From Thomasclavelia ramosa DSM 1402 (GTDB taxonomy: Bacteria > Bacillota_I > Bacilli_A > Erysipelotrichales > Coprobacillaceae): a stretch of DNA of 64,000 nucleotides. Positions 34,538 through 43,148 of this stretch are shown one piece after another. The stretch's first letter is position 1. Every line of letters begins with the position of its first letter. The notes beneath the pieces are model-generated. The model had not been told where the DNA came from. It searched no databases and was given only the letters and a program-made list of their open reading frames with translations. The stretch spans positions 682,001-746,000 of the forward strand of contig NZ_CP036346.1 of assembly GCF_014131695.1 (NCBI RefSeq), read 5' to 3'. Position numbers and translations under genes: made by a program.

Positions 34538-36079
34538 ATGAATGGATATCAATTGAGGATAGATGTGGAGGGGTGTGCGGATCCTATATGGCGGCGTATT
34601 AAAATACCTGCAATAATTAGTTTTGAAGATCTGCATCAGTTAATCCAAACTTTATTTGGTTTTGAAGATTATCATCTATATGAATTTAGGATCAAGGAAT
34701 TAGGGATCTGGATTCCTGGTGGTGAAACAGATATTGAAAATCAGATAAATGATGACGTTGAGATAGTTGATAATCTTGAACGGATTGCGGATTATTTAAA
34801 AAAAGAAATGGTAATTTACTACCATTATGACTTTGGTGATGATTGGCAACTTTTAATTACGGTTGAACAAGAGTTAGAGGGCGTTGAGCACTATCCTGTT
34901 GTAGTTGAATTTTGTGGTAATAATTTGATAGAGGATTGTGGGGGAATTGAACGTTATCAAGAAATTATATTAAGTCGAGATGATCTGGATATTAATTTTG
35001 ATCTAGAAGATATTAATAGTTGTTTATCATTGTTAGGGGTTGATGAAATATTAAATAATAGCCCGTTAAAAAATGAGTTTATTGAAATTTTAGAGCAGTT
35101 AAAAGAATTAGTGAAGAAACGTGAGTTTACTGATAATCAAGTGATTAAACTAGTATCTAACCAAACTACATATTGGGTTATTTTAAAAACATTAGAAGGT
35201 TATGTGATTGAATTATTTGAAACTTATAATGATCTTTTAGAGGGTTTTTATAATCTTGCTAATGAAGGAATAAATAATGCATTTTGCAACTGCTGGACTA
35301 TTTTATTATCTGAACAGGAACTTGATTTTGATGTGGCATTAGATGAGGATAACTATTTGGCTGCTTTTCGTAATGAAGCGGGATATATTCCATGCTTATT
35401 AGAAGTTGAGGAAGCAAGGGTAATTTTAGAATTATTAAAAGAATTTGCAAATGGGATTAAAGAAGATCAAAATCGTAGTGAGTCTGATGAAATTATTGAA
35501 ATATATGTTGAAGATGGTAAATTTAAGGAGAGTGCTATTTTTGTTCATGAACCACAAATTGACTTAAATCGCTATGATTTTGGCTATTTAGGTGAACATG
35601 AGCTTGAAACTAAGCGTGAAAATACAGAACGTTTATGTGTTGATGTTGTCTGTTTACCAATGACTAATACAGATAAAACCAATGAGTTAAATGTTTATGC
35701 CGTAATTGCCGGAGAAAGCGATTATTTAATTAAAGAAGTTGATTTTCCTAGTTTACAAATTATTGGTGAAGCTTTAATTGATGGATTGCTTGAATATGCT
35801 AATCGTTATGGTAAACCACAACGAATCGTAGTAAATAATTTAAATGTTCTTTTCTTAGTCTTGAATTTTATTAGTCAATATGATATTGATTATTTTGAAG
35901 ATGAGATAACGCTAGAAATTGAAGGGGCGATAATGGATGCTTTTGGCCTTGAAACTGCTGATGAGGCATTTAATGATCCTTTTATTCAAGAATTGTTGGA
36001 GCAGTTAGATGGTAAAAGTGAAGAAGAAATTGAAGAAAAAATAAATGAGATATTAGCTAATATGGAGCTGCTAAACTAA
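34538..36079 (+). CDS. pRiA4b ORF-3-like protein with long C-terminal region
   Basis: 513 residues. The N-terminal ~190 match the plasmid pRiA4b ORF-3 family: YQLRIDVEGCADPIWRRIKIP, TFEDLHQLI-like region, FGFEDYHLYEF, HYDFGDDWQLLI, and CGGIERYQEI. This family is common near mobile elements but its function is unknown. Residues ~200-513 are acidic, repeat-like alpha/beta sequence without a family I recognise. No transposase is adjacent here. ATG 34538 has GAGGAG upstream. Confidence 0.75.
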   Translation: MNGYQLRIDVEGCADPIWRRIKIPAIISFEDLHQLIQTLFGFEDYHLYEFRIKELGIWIPGGETDIENQINDDVEIVDNLERIADYLKKEMVIYYHYDFGDDWQLLITVEQELEGVEHYPVVVEFCGNNLIEDCGGIERYQEIILSRDDLDINFDLEDINSCLSLLGVDEILNNSPLKNEFIEILEQLKELVKKREFTDNQVIKLVSNQTTYWVILKTLEGYVIELFETYNDLLEGFYNLANEGINNAFCNCWTILLSEQELDFDVALDEDNYLAAFRNEAGYIPCLLEVEEARVILELLKEFANGIKEDQNRSESDEIIEIYVEDGKFKESAIFVHEPQIDLNRYDFGYLGEHELETKRENTERLCVDVVCLPMTNTDKTNELNVYAVIAGESDYLIKEVDFPSLQIIGEALIDGLLEYANRYGKPQRIVVNNLNVLFLVLNFISQYDIDYFEDEITLEIEGAIMDAFGLETADEAFNDPFIQELLEQLDGKSEEEIEEKINEILANMELLN

Positions 36080-36179
36080 TCTTTGAGGGATAATAGTTTA
36101 GGGTTTGGAAATAATATAAGCATCATATTAGTAAAATTAGAATATTAGGTTTATACTAAAAGTGATTTAGGAGGCTGTG

Positions 36180-37379
36180 ATGATGAATTGTATTAGAGAA
36201 GTAAATGAGAATGTTTATTGGATTGGCGGGAATGATCGTCGCTTAAGTTTATTTGAAAATATTTTTCCAATTCCAAGGGGAATTTCATATAATGCTTATG
36301 TTGTGTTAGATGAAAAGACCATTTTATTAGATACGGTTGATTGGTCGATTGGACACTTATTTTTTGATAATCTTGAAACAGCATTGCAAGGAAGATCATT
36401 GGATTATATTGTTATTAATCATATGGAGCCTGATCATTGTGCATGTTTAAAAGAAGTGATAAATCGTTATCCTGAAGTCGTGATTGTAGGAAATGCTAAA
36501 ACATTTACAATGATTGATCAATTTTTTGGGATTGAGATCAATAAGTTAGTAGTTAAAGAGAATGATACTTTAACTACAGGAAAACACACTTTTACTTTTG
36601 TGATGGCACCACTCGTACATTGGCCAGAAGTAATGGTGACATACGATAGTTATGATAAAACATTATATAGTGCTGATGCTTTTGGAACATTTGGAGCATT
36701 AGACGGAGCTTTATTTAATGATGAAGTTGATTTTGAACATGAATGGCTTGATGATGCTAGGAGATATTATGCTAATATCGTTGGAAAATATGGACCACAA
36801 GTTCAAATGTTATTAAAAAAAGCTAGTAGTTTAGAAATTGCCACAATTTGTCCGCTTCATGGACCTGTATGGCGTAATAATATTGATTACATAGTTAGCA
36901 AATATGATTGTTGGTCTAAATATGAACCAGAAGAAAAAGGTGTTGTTTTAGCTTATGGTTCGATCTATGGTAATACTGAAAATGTAATGGAAATAATTGC
37001 TTCAAAATTGAAGCAAGCCGGGGTAAAAAATGTTAGAATGTATGACGTATCTAAAGTGCATGTTTCTAATTTAATTAGTGAAGTGTTCCATTATAGTCAT
37101 TTGATTTTAGCAGCGCCAACATATAATAGTGGAATTTTTCCACCAATGGAAAACTTCCTTAGTGATATGATTGCTTTATCATTAAAGAAAAGAAGTGTAG
37201 CGTTATTAGAAAATGGAACATGGGGAGCATTATGCGCAAAACACATGCGTACTAAATTAGAGACGATGAAGGATATGGAAATCATCAACGAACCAATCAC
37301 AATTAAGTCAACTTTGAAAACTGAGCAAGTGGATGATATTGATAATTTAGTTACTACAATAGTTGCTTCAATTGGATAA
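36180..37379 (+). CDS. A-type flavodiiron protein (FprA)
   Basis: About 399 residues: N-terminal metallo-beta-lactamase-like diiron domain (~1-250) with INHMEPDHC (H-x-E-x-D-H), LVHWPEVMVTYD, LYSADAFGTFG and CPLHGPVWR iron ligands, then a flavodoxin domain (~250-395) with FMN loop YGSIYGNTENV and AAPTYNSGIFPP. In anaerobes these cytosolic enzymes reduce O2 to water or NO to N2O using rubredoxin or reduced flavin. GGAGG at 36170-36174 serves ATG 36180 or 36183. A DUF3793 gene, often linked to flavodoxin/iron genes, is convergent. Confidence 0.92.
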   Translation: MMNCIREVNENVYWIGGNDRRLSLFENIFPIPRGISYNAYVVLDEKTILLDTVDWSIGHLFFDNLETALQGRSLDYIVINHMEPDHCACLKEVINRYPEVVIVGNAKTFTMIDQFFGIEINKLVVKENDTLTTGKHTFTFVMAPLVHWPEVMVTYDSYDKTLYSADAFGTFGALDGALFNDEVDFEHEWLDDARRYYANIVGKYGPQVQMLLKKASSLEIATICPLHGPVWRNNIDYIVSKYDCWSKYEPEEKGVVLAYGSIYGNTENVMEIIASKLKQAGVKNVRMYDVSKVHVSNLISEVFHYSHLILAAPTYNSGIFPPMENFLSDMIALSLKKRSVALLENGTWGALCAKHMRTKLETMKDMEIINEPITIKSTLKTEQVDDIDNLVTTIVASIG

Positions 37380-37382
37380 TAG

Positions 37383-37414
37383 AAAGCCGGTGATCATTAT
37401 GATCAGGCTTTTTT
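37383..37414. terminator. Terminator after the flavodiiron gene
   Basis: Stem AAAGCC-GTGATCA / TGATCA-GGCTTT (small bulge) with a T6 run on +, 3 nt after the stop codon. Confidence 0.78.
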
Positions 37415-37457
37415 ATTATGAGACAAAAAGGCACGTGCTATTGAAATGGTTATGATT

Positions 37458-38015
37458 TTAAACATGGGCTAATAATTGTTCAATTCGTTCTCCTTGACAA
37501 AAACGTCTTTTTAATTCTTGTGTGCATTTTTTATATCGGTCAAAAGTACAGAGGGTTTGGGGAACATGGCTATATACTTTCCAATATCCAATATATTTAT
37601 AATCAGCACCGTTGATAAACCCTTTAACATCAGTCAAAGGGTACCCCAAAAACAAACCGATTTCATGAGGAAATTCACTACTATTCATTCTAATCTTTAG
37701 CCAATTTATTAGACTGTCGATATCTTGATAAGGGTAATGATAATTATTTAGAACAGCTCTAAATTTATGGTTATTAAAAAGGTTATTTAATTTTTCTTTT
37801 TGATAAACATAAATCATTTTTGAATTATTATTTTCATGAATAATCGAAATGTATATTCCTCTTTGATTGCATAGTTGGTTGTAATAATTTAAACACTCTT
37901 CTAATTCATTGAACTCATTGCTAATATTAAAAATATTTCCAGCTTTCATTTTTAATAAAGTAGGACTACAAAAAGTAACAAGTTTAGATTCAAATAATAA
38001 TGCAGTTGATGGCAT
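37458..38015 (-). CDS. DUF3793 family protein
   Basis: 185 residues. The pattern near the N-terminus (LVTFCSPTLLKMKAGNIF), the YVYQKEKLNNL segment, and the hallmark HEIGLFLGYPLTDVKGFI followed by YIGYWKVYS and a Cys-rich helix (FDRYKKCTQELKRRFCQG) match DUF3793, a family of unknown function in anaerobic Bacillota, often beside iron uptake and flavodoxin genes. AAAGGAGTG precedes ATG 38015. An inverted repeat sits in its promoter region. Convergent with the flavodiiron gene. Confidence 0.85.
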   Translation of the reverse strand: MPSTALLFESKLVTFCSPTLLKMKAGNIFNISNEFNELEECLNYYNQLCNQRGIYISIIHENNNSKMIYVYQKEKLNNLFNNHKFRAVLNNYHYPYQDIDSLINWLKIRMNSSEFPHEIGLFLGYPLTDVKGFINGADYKYIGYWKVYSHVPQTLCTFDRYKKCTQELKRRFCQGERIEQLLAHV

Positions 38016-38030
38016 ATAATCACTCCTTTT

Positions 38031-38056
38031 ATATGGTTAGCTATGACTAACTATAT
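38031..38056. promoter_or_regulatory. Inverted repeat (operator candidate) upstream of DUF3793
   Basis: ATATGGTTAG-CTATGA-CTAACTATAT, ten-base arms with one mismatch, 15-40 bp upstream of the DUF3793 start. The TTAG...CTAA core resembles sites of DtxR/MarR-type repressors; the regulator is not identified. Confidence 0.45.
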
Positions 38057-38196
38057 AAAAGATATCATAAATATAAGGTGATTTCAATTGTTTTTGTAAG
38101 AAGCTTGTTAATGGAGTTAAAATTATTATTAAGTTTAAATAATTAAAATTATAAGATTAAATTTCTTTATTTGAAAATAAATATTGACTCATTAAT

Positions 38197-38225
38197 TTGA
38201 CGGAGAATACACCTAAGTATATACT
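38197..38225 (+). promoter_or_regulatory. Promoter of the fructose operon
   Basis: TTGACG (38197-38202), 17-nt spacer, TATACT (38220-38225), about 35 bp before the fruK ATG. A second TTGACT lies at 38184. Confidence 0.72.
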
Positions 38226-38263
38226 AAGAGTGGATTAAAAATTAACTTAAGGAGAAAATTAAG

Positions 38264-39175
38264 ATGATATATACAGTAACGTTAAACCCAGCAATTGATT
38301 ATGTAATTAAAGTAGATAATTTTGAAACCGGAATTGTCAATAGAACAAAACAAGAAAACATGTTTTTTGGTGGTAAAGGAATTAATGTTTCTAACGTTTT
38401 AAAAACTTTAGGTGAAAAAAGTACGGCGTTAGGATTTATCGCAGGATTTACTGGCAAAGCAATCAAAGAGGGATTAGAAGCTAAAGGATTAAAAACTGAT
38501 TTTGTTGAAGTTGCCGGATTATCAAGAATCAACGTGAAGATGAAATCTGATAATGAAACTGAAATTAATGGGATGGGACCACAAATTAAAGATGCACAAG
38601 TTCAAGCATTATTAGGTAAGTTAGATAATTTAAAAGATGGTGATATTCTAGTTTTATCTGGAAGTATTCCAGGCAGTATGCCGGATGATATATATGAAAA
38701 AATTATGGAATATGTAAAATCAAAAAATGTTTTGATCGTAGTCGATGCAACTAATAATTTATTGATGAACTGTCTAAAGCATCATCCATTTTTGATTAAG
38801 CCAAATAATCATGAATTAGCTGAAATTTTTAATGTTGAAATTAAAAATAAAGAAGATGTCGTTGTTTATGCTAAGAAATTACAAACAATGGGAGCTAAAA
38901 ATGTGTTAGTTTCGATGGCTGGAGATGGAGCAGTATTAGTCGATCAAAATAATGATGTACATATAACATCTGCTCCTAAAGGTGAGGTTAAAAATTCAGT
39001 TGGAGCGGGTGATAGTATGGTCGCTGGATTTATTTACGGTTATATTAAGACAAATGATTTCAAAACGGCTTTAAAACAGGCTACAGCTACTGGTAGTGCA
39101 ACTGCATTCAGTGAAGATTTGGCATCAAAAGAAAAAATAGATGAATTATTAAAAACAATAAGTGAGGATGAATAA
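38264..39175 (+). CDS. fruK: 1-phosphofructokinase
   Basis: 303 residues, PfkB-family kinase turning fructose 1-phosphate into fructose 1,6-bisphosphate. Motifs: TVTLNPAIDYVI at the start, GGKGINVSNVLKTLG, LSGSIPGSMP, and the C-terminal anion-hole/base motif VGAGDSMVAGF. The gene order fruK-fruA and the 1-nt overlap (TAATG) with the EII gene favour 1-phosphofructokinase over tagatose-6-P kinase. No FruR (DeoR) gene precedes it. AAGGAG site before ATG 38264. Confidence 0.93.
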   Translation: MIYTVTLNPAIDYVIKVDNFETGIVNRTKQENMFFGGKGINVSNVLKTLGEKSTALGFIAGFTGKAIKEGLEAKGLKTDFVEVAGLSRINVKMKSDNETEINGMGPQIKDAQVQALLGKLDNLKDGDILVLSGSIPGSMPDDIYEKIMEYVKSKNVLIVVDATNNLLMNCLKHHPFLIKPNNHELAEIFNVEIKNKEDVVVYAKKLQTMGAKNVLVSMAGDGAVLVDQNNDVHITSAPKGEVKNSVGAGDSMVAGFIYGYIKTNDFKTALKQATATGSATAFSEDLASKEKIDELLKTISEDE

Positions 39176-41061
39176 TGAAAATTACAGATTTATTATGTCT
39201 GCAGGGAATTGATATGAATGGGGAAGTTGCTAATAAAGAAGAAGCGATCGATCACTTAGTTGATTTAATGGTGGGTACTGGAAATATTAGTGATAAACTA
39301 GCCTTTAAAAAAGGTATTTTAGCTCGCGAAGCTCAAAGTACAACGGGAATTGGAGAAGGAATTGCAATCCCGCATGCCCAAGTAGCAGCAGTAAAAAAAC
39401 CTGGACTAGCAGTAATGATAGTTAAAGATGGTGTGGATTATCAATCATTAGATAGTCAACCAGCACGGTTGTTTTTTATGATTGCAGCACCAGTTGATGG
39501 TGGTAACATTCATTTGGAAACATTAGCAAGATTATCCGGGATGTTAATGGATAATGATTTTAAAGAAAACTTAATTAATGCTAGTGATGCAGTGGAATTT
39601 TTAAGATTAATTGATGATAAAGAAAATGAAATAGTGAAAGTAAAAGAAGAAACTGACGGTACTAATTATGAAGTTTTAGCAGTTACCGCATGTCCTACTG
39701 GAATTGCTCATACTTTTATGGCAGCAGAAAGTTTAGAAGCAAAAGCTAAAGAAATGAACATATTATTTAAAGTAGAGACAAATGGGGCAACAGGGCCTAA
39801 AAATGTTCTTACGGCTGAAGAAATCAGTAAGGCACGATGTATTATTGTGGCAGCAGATAAACAAGTGGAGATGTCACGTTTTGATGGTCGGCCTGTAATT
39901 ATAACTAAAGTAGCTGATGGAATTAATAAAGCAGAGGAGTTATTGTCGCAAGCAATAAATGGTAATGTAGAAATTTATCATCATCAAGGAGATAAAGTGG
40001 TTAGTAGTTCTGCCAATGAGGGAATTTGGCGAAAATTATATACCCAATTGACAGATGCTTTAAGTAAAATATTGCCAATCATTATTGGATCGGGTGCATT
40101 GATTTCAATTGCTTCATTAGCAGCAAGTTATAATTTATTTGGAATCAAACAAATTTATGATAGTATTTGGCTAAGTAACAGTTATATTCTGGGGATAACC
40201 GTTAATGGGATGATCGTTGCTTTATTTGCTGGCTTTATTGGTCAGGCAATTGCAAGTCAGCAGGGATTTGCAGTAGCTCTTGCTGGCGGGGCTGCAATGT
40301 TATTAAATAATATGTATCTACAAAATATGCCTAGTCCTGGTATTTTAGGTGCAATCATAGCGGGCTTTATTGGTGGATATGTTGTAATTTTATTACAAAA
40401 AATTTGTCGTAAATTGCCAGAATGTTTAGATGGTATAAAGCCAACAGTAATATATCCGATTTTTGGGGTCATGATTACGGGTGTTTTATCATATTTGATT
40501 AGTCCTTATGTTGGAAGTCTAAATCAGACTATTAGTGTATTTATTGGTAGTATGGATATTGTTTATAAACTAATTTTAGGAGTTATTGTTGGGGGAATGA
40601 TGTCTGTTGACATGGGTGGCCCAGTTAATAAAATTGCTTATCTTTTTGGAATAGCTCAAATTGTTGAAGGTAACTTTGATGTTATGGCTGCTGTAATGGC
40701 CGGCGGAATGGTACCGCCATTAGCAATTGCAATTAGTACAACTTTCTTTAGAAATAAATTTACATTAACTGAACGTAAACTAGGTTGTCAAAATTACTTA
40801 AAAGGCTTAATGTTTATTTCTGAAGGGACAATTCCTTTTGTTCAAAAAGACCCCCGCTTAGTAACATTAGCTTGCATTGTTGCTTCAGCAGTAGCTGGTG
40901 GTTTTTCAATGCTTTATAATTGTGGAATTAGAATTCCTCATGGTGGAATCTTTGTATTACCATTAATAGCGCATCCCTTTAGATATATTGTTGCTTTATT
41001 AGCAGGAAGTCTTTGTGGAGCTGTTATTTATGGATTCTTTAAAGAAATTGGAGAAGAATGA
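39175..41061 (+). CDS. fruA: PTS fructose-specific EIIABC
   Basis: 628 residues carrying three PTS domains in the order IIA (~1-145, phospho-His in GIAIPHAQ), IIB (~165-265, phospho-Cys in VTACPTGIAHTFMAAE) and membrane IIC (~295-620, with GGMMSVDMGGPVNK and GTIPFVQKDP). It imports fructose as fructose 1-phosphate, the substrate of the fruK product encoded just ahead. The length and domain order are typical of Bacillota FruA. Confidence 0.95.
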   Translation: MKITDLLCLQGIDMNGEVANKEEAIDHLVDLMVGTGNISDKLAFKKGILAREAQSTTGIGEGIAIPHAQVAAVKKPGLAVMIVKDGVDYQSLDSQPARLFFMIAAPVDGGNIHLETLARLSGMLMDNDFKENLINASDAVEFLRLIDDKENEIVKVKEETDGTNYEVLAVTACPTGIAHTFMAAESLEAKAKEMNILFKVETNGATGPKNVLTAEEISKARCIIVAADKQVEMSRFDGRPVIITKVADGINKAEELLSQAINGNVEIYHHQGDKVVSSSANEGIWRKLYTQLTDALSKILPIIIGSGALISIASLAASYNLFGIKQIYDSIWLSNSYILGITVNGMIVALFAGFIGQAIASQQGFAVALAGGAAMLLNNMYLQNMPSPGILGAIIAGFIGGYVVILLQKICRKLPECLDGIKPTVIYPIFGVMITGVLSYLISPYVGSLNQTISVFIGSMDIVYKLILGVIVGGMMSVDMGGPVNKIAYLFGIAQIVEGNFDVMAAVMAGGMVPPLAIAISTTFFRNKFTLTERKLGCQNYLKGLMFISEGTIPFVQKDPRLVTLACIVASAVAGGFSMLYNCGIRIPHGGIFVLPLIAHPFRYIVALLAGSLCGAVIYGFFKEIGEE

Positions 41062-41062
41062 T

Positions 41063-41833
41063 ATGAAATATATATTTTTTGATATCGATGGAACTTTGAC
41101 GGATAATACAACTGGAAAAATTGTTCCAAGTGCCCAAGAAGCCCTAGATAAATTACAAGAAAATGGTAATTTTGTAGCTATTGCAACGGGACGCGCTTAT
41201 TATAAAGCTAAAAACTTTCTTAAAGAAGTTGGTTTAAATAATATGGTTTGTAATGGTGGTAATGGTCTTGTCATAAATCATCAGTTAGTAAAAAATGCAC
41301 CATTGGATCGGCAAAAAGCATTGGCTGTTATTGATGAAGCAGAAAATTTAGGCTATGGAATCCTAATAGCTCCATTTGATAGTATTGATGTATACAGTAA
41401 AAATACGTTATTTTTAAAACAAGCAGGTTATCGAAAAGAACCAACACGTTATACAATTGATAGTGAAATAAATTATCATAATTTAGAAAATATTTATAAA
41501 ATTTATATTTCTATTCCAGCTAGTGAAGAAACACGATTAACATTAAAAGATACGTTAGGTTCATTACGTTTTGAACAAGAATATTTAATGTTTCAGCCAG
41601 ATGATAAAAAGCAGGGAATAGTTGATATGATTGCGATGATAAAAGGAAATATTGATGATGTTGTAGTATTTGGAGATGATTATAATGATCTTGTTATGTT
41701 TGATGAACGTTTCTATCGAATTGCGATGGGTAATGCCTGTGATGAATTAAAAGCTAAAGCGGATTATATAACTGATCGCAATACTAGTGATGGAATTTAT
41801 AATGCTTGTAGGGTGCATGGTTGGATCAAATAA
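41063..41833 (+). CDS. Cof-type HAD-superfamily phosphatase
   Basis: About 256 residues. HAD motifs: I FFDIDGTLTD (nucleophile Asp), II IATGRA, III the Lys before GIVDMI, IV VVFGDDYNDLVMF. The cap between motifs II and III is the large IIB type, so a sugar-phosphate or FMN-type phosphatase is likely. Start ATG 41063 has GGAGAAG upstream and lies 1 nt after the fruA stop; the frame's earlier codons inside fruA are not used. As third gene of the fructose operon, it may remove excess sugar phosphate. Confidence 0.88.
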   Translation: MKYIFFDIDGTLTDNTTGKIVPSAQEALDKLQENGNFVAIATGRAYYKAKNFLKEVGLNNMVCNGGNGLVINHQLVKNAPLDRQKALAVIDEAENLGYGILIAPFDSIDVYSKNTLFLKQAGYRKEPTRYTIDSEINYHNLENIYKIYISIPASEETRLTLKDTLGSLRFEQEYLMFQPDDKKQGIVDMIAMIKGNIDDVVVFGDDYNDLVMFDERFYRIAMGNACDELKAKADYITDRNTSDGIYNACRVHGWIK

Positions 41834-41871
41834 TCGAAGGATAAAATTTCTAATTATTTGTTTTAGATTAG

Positions 41872-41906
41872 TTCACATTTAATTCATAGAGTGATGCTAG
41901 GATAAT
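41872..41906 (+). promoter_or_regulatory. sRNA copy 1 promoter with hexamer direct repeat
   Basis: TTCACA-N5-TTCATA (41872-41888), an 11-bp-period direct repeat, lies 12 nt before a -10 GATAAT (41901-41906). No good -35 exists, so activation by an OmpR/PhoP-type response regulator bound in place of the -35 is plausible. The arrangement resembles Pho boxes. Confidence 0.55.
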
Positions 41907-41909
41907 AGT

Positions 41910-42042
41910 GTCGAAAGACAAACCATAATAATATGTAAAATATATTAATCCCCTCATATATGTTTTACAACCTGAATGATGGATGATTCCCTCTCCCAAA
42001 AACTCATCCATCCTATAAGGAGTCTCCCCTGGCTCCTTTTTT
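41910..42042 (+). ncRNA. Small RNA copy 1 with three C-rich hairpin loops
   Basis: Predicted ~133-nt transcript. 5' GTC-GAAA-GAC tetraloop hairpin (41910-41919). Hairpin 1 (41934-41969) has a 12-bp stem and loop containing CCCC. Hairpin 2 (41978-42012) has a perfect 9-bp stem GATGGATGA / TCATCCATC and loop with CCCTCTCCC. Hairpin 3 (42017-42038) has an 8-bp stem AAGGAGTC / GGCTCCTT, loop TCCCCT, then T6 as terminator. Exposed C-rich loops are the mark of sRNAs that pair with Shine-Dalgarno sequences. No coding frame. Confidence 0.82.
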
Positions 42043-42061
42043 ATTTTAAAAAATTATACGG

Positions 42062-42096
42062 TTCACATTTAATTCATAGAGCGGTGCTAGGATAAT
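42062..42096 (+). promoter_or_regulatory. sRNA copy 2 promoter with hexamer direct repeat
   Basis: The same TTCACA-N5-TTCATA (42062-42078) and GATAAT (42091-42096) as copy 1. The box and -10 are unchanged, while two bases between them differ. Confidence 0.55.
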
Positions 42097-42099
42097 AGT

Positions 42100-42233
42100 G
42101 TCGAAAGACAAACCATAATAATATGTAAAATATATTAATCCCCTCATATATATTTTACAACTTAAATGATGGATGATTCCCTCTCCCAAAAACTCATCCA
42201 TCCTATAAGGAGTCTCCCCTGGCTCCTTTTTTT
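42100..42233 (+). ncRNA. Small RNA copy 2 with three C-rich hairpin loops
   Basis: Same layout as copy 1. In hairpin 1 the eighth stem pair is U-A here and U-G in copy 1, so the helix is kept in both. The three loops are identical to copy 1. The terminator has T7. The transcript is expected to end about 65 bp before the PHP-hydrolase start, so it is independent of that gene. Confidence 0.82.
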
Positions 42234-42297
42234 ATTTTATTACTGTACTTTTTTTTAAGAATTGCATATAATCATAAAAAAAGAAGGGGTGATAAAG

Positions 42298-43086
42298 ATG
42301 ATTGACGGACATATGCATTTAGAATATGGGGATCTAAATAAAGAATATGTATTAAAGTTTGTTGATGCAGCTGTTAAAAAAGGTTTGACAAAGATTCAAA
42401 TTTTAGATCACACACATCGTTTTAAAGAGTTTGAAGAGATTTATACAGAATTAAAAGAAGAGCCATTGCAAAAAAAATGGCTAGAGAATAAAGCAATGAA
42501 ATTTAAGGATACTTTAGATGATTATGATAAATTAATTGAGGAAGTTAAAGCATTAGATTTGCCGATTGAAGTTACATTTGGTTTAGAAGTATGCTACGTG
42601 CCTAAACATGAAAAGAAGATTGGAGAAGTATTAGCTAACCATAATTATGATTTTGTTGTTGGGGCAATACACTCAATTAATGGCAGATTATATGACATGA
42701 ATTTCTCTAAAGATATTTTATGGAATAAATTTGATGTTGATGATATTTATCGTGATTATTATGAATTGATTTTTTCATTGGTTAAGTCTGATTTATTTAC
42801 GCAATTAGCACATCCAGATACAATAAAAATGTTTAATTATTATCCAACCTATGATTTAACACCAACTTATCATCAGTTAGCTGATTTGTTGGTTGAACAT
42901 AATGTAAAAGCTGAAAATAATACAGGATGTTATTATCGTTATAATCATAAAGATATGGGATTAAGCGAAGAATTGTTAAAGATATTAAAAGAACATGGAG
43001 TATCGATGATTACAGCAAGTGATGCTCATCAACCAGATCATGTTGGAACTAACATTGCTGATATTTATGAAAAGACGATGTTATAA
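42298..43086 (+). CDS. PHP-domain phosphoesterase (histidinol-phosphatase-like)
   Basis: About 262 residues, PHP fold. Metal-site motifs: DGHMHLEYG (start), LDHTHRFKEF, LEVCYVP, AIHSING, AHPDTIK and SDAHQPDHVG. Members hydrolyse histidinol phosphate or other phosphoesters in the cytosol. No histidine genes are nearby, so the substrate is open. ATG 42298 after AAGGGGTGA is chosen; an upstream in-frame ATG at 42262 lacks a site. Confidence 0.85.
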   Translation: MIDGHMHLEYGDLNKEYVLKFVDAAVKKGLTKIQILDHTHRFKEFEEIYTELKEEPLQKKWLENKAMKFKDTLDDYDKLIEEVKALDLPIEVTFGLEVCYVPKHEKKIGEVLANHNYDFVVGAIHSINGRLYDMNFSKDILWNKFDVDDIYRDYYELIFSLVKSDLFTQLAHPDTIKMFNYYPTYDLTPTYHQLADLLVEHNVKAENNTGCYYRYNHKDMGLSEELLKILKEHGVSMITASDAHQPDHVGTNIADIYEKTML

Positions 43087-43119
43087 TTATAAATTAAATT
43101 TTATTAGTTAAACAGAAGC

Positions 43120-43148
43120 GATAGTTTGTTGATTATTGTTTCTGTTTT
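43120..43148 (+). terminator. Terminator of the PHP gene
   Basis: Stem AAACAGAA / TTCTGTTT with a ~13-nt loop, followed by a T-rich tract. Confidence 0.6.

Larger units (their letters stand above)
41871..42239 (+). repeat. Two tandem direct repeats, 190-bp period, each a complete sRNA gene
   Basis: Unit 1 (41871-42048) and unit 2 (42061-42239) are about 97% identical. The differences are TGATGC/CGGTGC just before the -10 (two bases), G/A in the first hairpin, CTGAA/TTAAA in a linker (two bases), and one extra T in the second terminator. Each unit holds an activator box, a -10, an RNA of three hairpins and a terminator. No reading frame of any length is conserved. Confidence 0.93.

Noticed and set aside
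41871-42239. CRISPR array or satellite repeat
   Set aside because: Only two long units, with no spacer pattern. Each contains promoter, hairpins and terminator, which fits duplicated RNA genes.
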